This document shows positions 32,355 to 37,218 of a stretch of 37,218 nt of DNA, one piece after another (the first letter of the stretch is position 1; every line of letters starts with the position of its first letter). The notes under the pieces were generated by a model. That model did no database searches and was not told where the DNA came from. It saw nothing but the letters and a program-made list of their open reading frames with translations. This stretch comes from a candidate division TA06 bacterium SM23_40. GTDB lineage: Bacteria; LJUI01; SM1-40. The translations under genes were made by a program, and so were the position numbers. The DNA is taken from assembly GCA_001303705.1 (NCBI GenBank), contig LJUI01000009.1:1-37218 (forward strand), given 5' to 3'.

Positions 32355-34535
32355 CTATTCGATAAGCTGTCGCGCAACTCCCAGCAGACTGTCGGCCAGC
32401 ATGAAGTTGTGGACGCCCCTCGATCCATCATTCTCCACCCATTCGAGGATCGCGCGCGCACTCTGACTCGCCTCAACACCAGACTCCGCCTGCCCCAGAG
32501 CCTCCTCGAGTTCAGCAAGACCCTGACCGATCCCTTGCTGCCATCCGTCCATGACTGCGTCGTACCCGGAGCCGTGGCACTCGACGCAGCGGTCAGCACC
32601 GGGTCGGACAACCGCGCGGCCCTCACTGTCCCAGTGGCAGGCCGAGCAATCGATCCCTGCGACAGCCATGGGATTCTGGACTCCCTGATGGGATCGGTAC
32701 TGACCCCGGTACATCTCCGCCTGGACTGTATGACATACCTCACACTCGGCAGCCTCACGGTGGTGACAGCGTCCGCAATTGACATCCTCGATCGGGAACG
32801 CGGCCCCACGCCTGTGATGGCACGCGGTGCAGTACAGACCGCCCACCTCGATATGTGGCATATGAGGGAACTCTATCCTTTCATACAGTATGGGCTCGGC
32901 GATCTCGTCACTATGACATAGCCGACAATCGGCCCGGCTCCGCACGTGGTGACACCCCTGACACGCTGACCGATCGATGAGCGATGAGCCGTGTCCTACC
33001 TCGTCCGGTTCCAGGCCCTCGCGATGGCAGCGACCGCATTCCATTCCCCCATCGACGACATGGCGAGCATGCGGCATTGCTTTGTCGAAGAAGCGGACTG
33101 TCCGTGCCTCCACACCTGCGTGACAGATGAGACAGTCTGATCCCAGCGCGGCGACGGCGGATGCCATTCTGTGCGGGCGATAGCTCGATTCGACAAGACC
33201 CAGAGCCTCTTCGAGCTGAATTCCTGCCTGCGACAGGAGCGCCCGCGCGTATTCCAGATTGTGGATCGGATTCCCGTGAGCTCCCAGCATGACATTGTGC
33301 CTCGCGTCGCGCAGGAGCGCCTCGGCCTCAGCGACGTCTCGGCCCCGCCTCTCGGCCGCCCGAACCTCCCGCTCCGCCTGCTCGACCGAGGAGAGTGCCG
33401 CCTCGAGCATCGACCGCCCGGCCGTTCCCCAGTCCTCGAACAGAGATCTGTACCCCTCGCCATGGCAGTAGACACAGGCAGCGCCGTCTGCTTGGTAGAT
33501 CCGACCGGAGAGGTGGTCTCCGATCTGGACGGTATGACATGCTCGACAGGTCACGCTCCCGACGAACATCAGACTCGGCATTTCCTCGACACCGCTCCCA
33601 CCGGACCCGGTGTACATCGCGCGCTCGGCCCAATGGTGGTCGGGATGGCAGCTCTGGCAGTTCAGGGGCCCCCCCTCCGCGAATTCCGGAAGACCGTGCT
33701 CGATGTCAAGATGGCACTCAAAGCACTCTATCTTGTGGTCGCTGACGTGGTACTGATGGAGGAGGACGCTTCGGTCGTAGAAGGCGAGACGTTCCATCTC
33801 GCCATGGCAGGAGAGGCACTGCTGACGCGGCACAGCACCGTCTCCTCTCGTCACCGAATAGTGACACTGCTTGCAGGGAAGCCCACGGGACACGACCTCC
33901 CCGTGATCGTATCCGATCCTCCGGCCGGCCCCGATCTCCTCCGGCGCCCCATGACACGAGGGACAACCCGGCATCGCCTCCCCGGCCTCCATCCCTTTGA
34001 AATGGCAGAGAAAACAGGTCGTCTCAGTAACAGTGATGTGCTCGCCCTGTACGATCTGAGAATGGCAGGACGTGCAGCGCAGAACCTTTCCTCTCCGGAG
34101 TTGGGTCAGGTGTGGGCGATGGGCGAACAGTACCGGCTTGAACTGAATAGCCCCAGCGAGGAGCCGTTTGTCGTGGCACCCCTTTCGGAGACAACTTGCG
34201 TCCTCGATCTCTGCTACCGGCTTCGTCTTGTATGTGTTCAGCATATAGGTGACGAGCTGTGACGCGGCCTGGCGCTTTCCCTCGAACCACCCGTCGAGAG
34301 TCGGGGGATAGTGGCAGGTGACGCACCGTACCTGATTGTGGGTTGATGTCCGCCAGTTGTCGTAGTACGGAACCATGTAGTGGCAGGTGAGACAGAATCT
34401 GGGGAACATGCTCACCTCTGACATCACCATTATGAGGATTATGATCGCGAGCGCGACGGCGATGGCGAACCTCGCCTTCCTGTCGAGCCGCCACGACCAC
34501 CATGCTGCTACGTTATGGAAAAACCTCCTCACCAC
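32355..34535 (-). CDS. Membrane-anchored multiheme c-type cytochrome, about 21 haem sites
   Basis: 726 residues from GTG 34535, fixed by AGGAGG 6 nt upstream. A membrane helix (ARFAIAVALAIIILIMVMS) precedes a NapC/NirT-like start (FPRFCLTCHYMVPYYDNW). I count 20 CXXCH motifs plus one CLRKGCH (CX4CH), which would need special haem attachment. The protein has two similar modules: CVYCHGEGYRSLFEDW followed by a helical stretch with AHGNPIHNLEYARALLSQAG (about 360-440), and CVECHGSGYDAVMDGW followed by GVHNFMLADSLLGVA at the C-terminus. The HN..YA..LL pattern recalls the helical end of NrfA-type nitrite reductases. It is probably a periplasmic electron conduit from the quinone pool. The gene lies about 390 bp upstream of the c554 gene. 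Confidence 0.92.
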   Translation of the reverse strand: MVRRFFHNVAAWWSWRLDRKARFAIAVALAIIILIMVMSEVSMFPRFCLTCHYMVPYYDNWRTSTHNQVRCVTCHYPPTLDGWFEGKRQAASQLVTYMLNTYKTKPVAEIEDASCLRKGCHDKRLLAGAIQFKPVLFAHRPHLTQLRRGKVLRCTSCHSQIVQGEHITVTETTCFLCHFKGMEAGEAMPGCPSCHGAPEEIGAGRRIGYDHGEVVSRGLPCKQCHYSVTRGDGAVPRQQCLSCHGEMERLAFYDRSVLLHQYHVSDHKIECFECHLDIEHGLPEFAEGGPLNCQSCHPDHHWAERAMYTGSGGSGVEEMPSLMFVGSVTCRACHTVQIGDHLSGRIYQADGAACVYCHGEGYRSLFEDWGTAGRSMLEAALSSVEQAEREVRAAERRGRDVAEAEALLRDARHNVMLGAHGNPIHNLEYARALLSQAGIQLEEALGLVESSYRPHRMASAVAALGSDCLICHAGVEARTVRFFDKAMPHARHVVDGGMECGRCHREGLEPDEVGHGSSLIDRSACQGCHHVRSRADCRLCHSDEIAEPILYERIEFPHMPHIEVGGLYCTACHHRRGAAFPIEDVNCGRCHHREAAECEVCHTVQAEMYRGQYRSHQGVQNPMAVAGIDCSACHWDSEGRAVVRPGADRCVECHGSGYDAVMDGWQQGIGQGLAELEEALGQAESGVEASQSARAILEWVENDGSRGVHNFMLADSLLGVARQLIE

Positions 34536-34887
34536 GTGCCTCCTGGGCGCCTGACCAATCCTGCCCGCGATGCCGCCCCATCCCTGTCGATCGACTTCAT
34601 GGCTCCCACTGCCTCGAGTTCTCTAGCCGTCGCCGGCTCGCCTTCCAGATCATGTATCCCCTGCCAGACCGTGCGTCGACACGCCTCGATGATTTCCCAT
34701 GGGATGGCTAGACCCACGTCTTCGGACTCTCCACCAGGATCGAAAGCTCCGTTGAACCCGACCGGCGCGCCTCCTCGGCACCGGCGGCTCGCCGGTTCAT
34801 GGAACGAAGCCCCTCTCCTTTCAGGCCGAGGGGCTACACCAGCAACTGAGAATCATAGATGCTCCGTTCGAGACCGGCAACAAGTAC
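34536..34887. other. Intergenic region with a possible terminator
   Basis: A GTG-started frame of 62 codons (34529-34717, minus) has no ribosome site and no family resemblance and is not called. The useful element is the hairpin at 34808-34835. No clear promoter for the large cytochrome was seen. Confidence 0.5.
34808..34835 (-). terminator. Hairpin after the GcvH-like gene
   Basis: Minus strand AGCCCCTC, a 12-nt loop, GAGGGGCT, then TCGTTCC; 8-bp perfect stem, about 50 nt after the stop. The T-tract is poor. Confidence 0.4.
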
Positions 34888-35325
34888 CTATTCAGCTTTC
34901 TCCTTCTCAGCCTTCTCGATCTCGCCCTTGAGCCAGGGCTCGATGGTGCCGCCGTGGAAGAGGATGCCCAACTCGTCGTCGAGAGCAGAGGGTTCTAGCT
35001 TCATCACCCACCCTTTGCCGTACGGATCCTGATTGAGCAGGAGCGGATTGTCCTCGAGGGCTTCGTTGATCTCGGCGATCTCGCCGCTCAACGGCGCGAC
35101 GAGCTTACCCACCCACTTCGACGACTGGACCTTGCCGCAGGTCTCCCCCTGCTCGACATCATCTCCCTCATCGGGAAGATCGACGTATGTCGTATCGCCG
35201 GCCAGCTTGAAGTAGAACTCGTTGATCCCCACAGTCACCGTGCCATCATCGTTCTTGCGTGCCCAGGCATGGTCGGCATGGTAGTACAGCTCGTCCGGCA
35301 TGTTGTATCCAAGAATGTCAGCCAT
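34888..35325 (-). CDS. GcvH-like lipoyl-carrier protein
   Basis: 145 residues from ATG 35325, with AGGAGG 6 nt upstream; ATG 35343 is possible but weaker. It resembles glycine cleavage H protein: HAWARKNDDGTVTVGINEF at the N-terminus, and the lipoyl site VQSSKWVGKLVAPLSGEI, where Lys70 sits eight residues before the conserved AP as in GcvH. The C-terminal third (WVMKLEPSALDDELGILFHG) also fits. No P or T protein genes are near, and it lies 52 bp after hdrB, so a role as a dedicated lipoyl carrier for the Hdr-like complex, like the LbpA proteins of sulfur-oxidising Hdr systems, is more likely than glycine cleavage. A highly charged Lys/Glu tail ends it. Confidence 0.85.
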   Translation of the reverse strand: MADILGYNMPDELYYHADHAWARKNDDGTVTVGINEFYFKLAGDTTYVDLPDEGDDVEQGETCGKVQSSKWVGKLVAPLSGEIAEINEALEDNPLLLNQDPYGKGWVMKLEPSALDDELGILFHGGTIEPWLKGEIEKAEKEKAE

Positions 35326-35377
35326 CCTGACCCTCCTCTCCATCCCTTTGGGACGACGTCGTCACACACCTTCTCCG

Positions 35378-36250
35378 CTACAGAATCCCTTTCTCCCGTA
35401 ATACGGGGCGCGGATCGACGAAGTGACGTTCAAACCCGAGCGTGCCGGGGTCCAATCCGACGGCCAACCCGATAAGCTGTGAGTAATAGACAATCGGCAG
35501 GTCGAGCTCAACGCCGAATTCTTGCTCGATCTCGCGCTTCCTCGTATCGAGGTTTGCCTGACACATCTGACAGCAGGTACAGATGATCTCGGCCCCCTCG
35601 TCCCGCGCATTGACCATGATGTCGCACGACAGTTTACGGACAATGTCGGTCCTCGTCAAGGCAAAATTGGCGCCGCAGCATTCGGTCTTGTATGACCAAT
35701 CGATGGGCTCGCCGCCCAGGGTACGGACAAGACGATCCATGACCATCGGATATTCGTAGTCATCGTATCCCATGGTCTCCGGAGGCCGCACAAGCACACA
35801 GCCGTAGTACGAGGCGACCCGCAGCCCGTTCAGGCTTCGCACCAGTTTCGGTCTCATCTCATCGGAGCCGACGAGATCGACAAGCACATCGAGGGGATGC
35901 CGAGCCTCCACCCGCCCCTCGTACGCCCGCCCCAGGGTTCGCTCGAGCTTCTCCTTCAGAGCCGAATCCTCTTCCAGGTCGTGCTGCACACTCTTGAACC
36001 GATTGAGGCAGGCGGGACAGGGGACGAGAACGTCGCCTCCCCCCGCCTGTTCCACGAGCATCAGGTTCTCCAGGGGGAGCGCCGCCCCGACCGTCGGCGA
36101 CATGCTGATGCGCGAGGACGTCCCGCAGCAGATCCATCCCTCCACCTCCGCGAGTTCGACTCCCAGCGCCTTGCAGACCGATCTCAGCGAGTCATCGTAC
36201 TCCTTCGCCGTCCCGTGGAGGGAGCACCCCGGGTAGTAGTGATATCGCAT
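35378..36250 (-). CDS. hdrB: Heterodisulfide reductase subunit B-like protein
   Basis: 290 residues with two cysteine-rich CCG domains, the signature of HdrB subunits that bind non-cubane [4Fe-4S] clusters at the disulfide-reducing site. First domain: YPGCSLH, ICCGTSS and PCPACLNRF. Second: YYGCVL, ECCGANFAL and CTCCQMCQANLD. All expected cysteines are present. ATG 36250 overlaps the hdrC stop by one base (TGATG), with GGAGGGAG in front, so the two are translationally coupled. The catalytic partner disulfide is unknown; methanogen-type CoM-S-S-CoB is unlikely in a bacterium. Confidence 0.92.
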   Translation of the reverse strand: MRYHYYPGCSLHGTAKEYDDSLRSVCKALGVELAEVEGWICCGTSSRISMSPTVGAALPLENLMLVEQAGGGDVLVPCPACLNRFKSVQHDLEEDSALKEKLERTLGRAYEGRVEARHPLDVLVDLVGSDEMRPKLVRSLNGLRVASYYGCVLVRPPETMGYDDYEYPMVMDRLVRTLGGEPIDWSYKTECCGANFALTRTDIVRKLSCDIMVNARDEGAEIICTCCQMCQANLDTRKREIEQEFGVELDLPIVYYSQLIGLAVGLDPGTLGFERHFVDPRPVLREKGIL

Positions 36251-36816
36251 CAGATCGCTCCCTCCTCGTTCTTGATTCTATTCAGGATCGTACGGACGCG
36301 GAATCCCCGCCGCCACCCACTGGGGAGAAGGGAGAGCTTTCCTTTCCGGAACATCGTCAGCCCCAACCCTATGTCCTTGAAGAAGTCGCGAGTCGCAAGC
36401 TTGAGCCGCCCGATAAGCCCGATCTCGTACAGGCGGCCGAAGTTCTTGACCGTGAACAGCGCGGATCGATAGAATGCTGCTGCTTCCGGTACCTTCGGCT
36501 TGATACCCTCGCGCAGAGCGACGCGGCGTGCGGCGTCCATGATCTTGACGATCTCCACGTCCTGGGGACAGCGCGTCGAACACGTCTTGCACGCCGCGCA
36601 GATCCAGATCGTCTTACTCCCCAGCACGAGATCCTTCTGCCCCAGACGTACCGCATGCATGATCTCGGCAGGCGTGTAGTCCATCTCGTACGCGACCGGA
36701 CAGCCGGCAGCGCACTTTCGGCACTGGTAGCAGTTATTGACGAGGCTCTTCGCCTCGCCGAGAACCTCATTGACAAAGGGCGATTCTATTACGTCGCGCG
36801 AAAGCTGAATCTCCAT
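36250..36816 (-). CDS. hdrC: Heterodisulfide reductase subunit C-like ferredoxin protein
   Basis: 188 residues with two [4Fe-4S] motifs, CYQCRKCAAGCP (about 29-40) and CAACKTCSTRCP (about 73-84), the usual HdrC pattern that passes electrons to HdrB. The C-terminal half is basic and helical (LKLATRDFFKDIGLGL), as in other HdrC proteins. ATG 36816 with GGGAG 7 nt upstream. No HdrA flavoprotein is in the window; it could lie beyond the right edge. Confidence 0.92.
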   Translation of the reverse strand: MEIQLSRDVIESPFVNEVLGEAKSLVNNCYQCRKCAAGCPVAYEMDYTPAEIMHAVRLGQKDLVLGSKTIWICAACKTCSTRCPQDVEIVKIMDAARRVALREGIKPKVPEAAAFYRSALFTVKNFGRLYEIGLIGRLKLATRDFFKDIGLGLTMFRKGKLSLLPSGWRRGFRVRTILNRIKNEEGAI

Positions 36817-36891
36817 CTATGTACTCCCGTGCAACCCCGGGACAGAGAATTGCGCTCCACAGTTGTCGGTTCGCAAAAGCCCCACCTCCGC

Positions 36892-36931
36892 GGAGCCGGC
36901 TCTCGCCTCCCGGAACCCAACTCCCGGCTCC
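36892..36931. repeat. Inverted repeat before hdrC
   Basis: GGAGCCGG (36892-36899) and CCGGCTCC (36924-36931), 8-bp arms around 24 nt, in the 131-bp gap between the right-edge gene and hdrC. It could be an RNA hairpin or a regulator site. No convincing promoter was seen. Confidence 0.4.
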
Positions 36932-36947
36932 GGGAAGGCGTTGATCA

Positions 36948-37218
36948 TCATCGGACGAGTGCCTCGATGACCTTGCCTGCGGCCTCGCCCGTCGAGCCGA
37001 CCCAGACACTGATGCCAGCCACCCCCTTCAGTCCCTTCACCTTCTTCGCCAGCGGGTCTACCAGCGCGAAGACGCCATCGGGCCCCTTTCTCGCCGCCTC
37101 CGCCCACTCCTCTCCGAACGCCACACCTGGAAGTGTCCGCTCGAGGCGCTCGAAGTCTTCTCCCGTATCCGGAGCGGCCAGGCTGACGAGCACTGCAGGC
37201 TCGTTCAGCAGCCCCTCT
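36948..37218 (-). CDS. Unrecognised protein, C-terminal 89 residues, 5' end outside window
   Basis: The frame is open to the right edge and ends at TGA 36948. The visible part (LLNEPAVLVSLAAPDTGEDF, then residues including GVFALVDPLAKKVKGL and GISVWVGSTGEAAGKVIEAL) alternates hydrophobic strands and helices, like a small alpha/beta domain, with no cysteines. I do not recognise the family. It lies 131 bp upstream of hdrC on the same strand, so it may belong to the same transcript. Confidence 0.6.
   Translation of the reverse strand, partial: EGLLNEPAVLVSLAAPDTGEDFERLERTLPGVAFGEEWAEAARKGPDGVFALVDPLAKKVKGLKGVAGISVWVGSTGEAAGKVIEALVR

Noticed and set aside
34529-34717. 62-codon GTG-started frame overlapping the start of the large cytochrome
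   Set aside because: No ribosome site and no recognisable sequence, and it runs over the AGGAGG that serves the cytochrome.
1-37218. tRNA or rRNA genes, insertion sequences, phage genes
   Set aside because: I looked for transposase-like proteins, terminal repeats and tRNA-like cloverleaf patterns and saw none. A tRNAscan run would be needed to be certain about tRNAs.

Overview
The window looks like a chromosomal segment of a bacterium from an uncultured FCB-type lineage (the kind of genome assigned to Eisenbacteria, Krumholzibacteria, Latescibacteria and similar candidate phyla). Reasons: moderately high G+C, several large exported proteins ending in a FlgD-like / Por-type C-terminal domain (motifs NPNPFSPST and VYNIAGQLVREL), c-type multiheme cytochromes, and ordinary bacterial housekeeping genes (clpB, tsaD, rlmN). 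The phylum is inferred, not shown. Nearly all genes lie on the minus strand; only rlmN is on the plus strand.

Right to left, in the direction of most transcription. (1) 34888-37218: the end of an unrecognised protein, then hdrC, hdrB and a GcvH-like lipoyl-carrier gene, a soluble redox module. (2) 30392-34535: a membrane-anchored cytochrome with about 21 haem sites, a tetraheme cytochrome c554 and an orphan DNA methyltransferase. (3) 17068-30115: four tandem paralogues of about 975 residues, each a secreted papain-like (C1A) cysteine peptidase with a cysteine-rich insertion and a C-terminal sorting-type domain. Each has its own spacer, and several spacers hold a promoter, terminator or structured leader. 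(4) 10593-16454: clpB, then an operon of an ABC ATPase, a YbbR-domain protein, tsaD and a small UVR-like protein. (5) 9409-10539: rlmN, divergent from a TPR/transglutaminase-like protein, which is followed by an exported alkaline phosphatase. (6) 1-5704: a DUF362 protein, a lipoprotein that fuses a metallophosphatase-like domain to a tetraheme c554 domain, a seven-repeat FG-GAP protein, and a second metallophosphatase-like lipoprotein cut by the window edge.

The most striking observation is in region 6. Both metallophosphatase-like lipoproteins are interrupted in frame by a single TGA at the same alignment position, directly after PCG and before a conserved GGMARRAT segment. In both, the TGA is followed by a 6-bp hairpin with a GGA loop, 23 to 37 nt downstream. 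The two hairpins differ by one compensatory synonymous base-pair change. This is the signature of two selenocysteine-containing exported proteins, one of them fused to a tetraheme cytochrome. If read through, both genes are intact. The Sec machinery is not in the window.

Second in interest are the peptidase array and its leaders: one spacer carries a six-tract G-quadruplex motif and a terminator-like hairpin between a promoter and the start codon, and two others share a structured element at the predicted transcript start. Third are the internal duplication in the large cytochrome and the HdrCB plus lipoyl-carrier set that has no visible HdrA.
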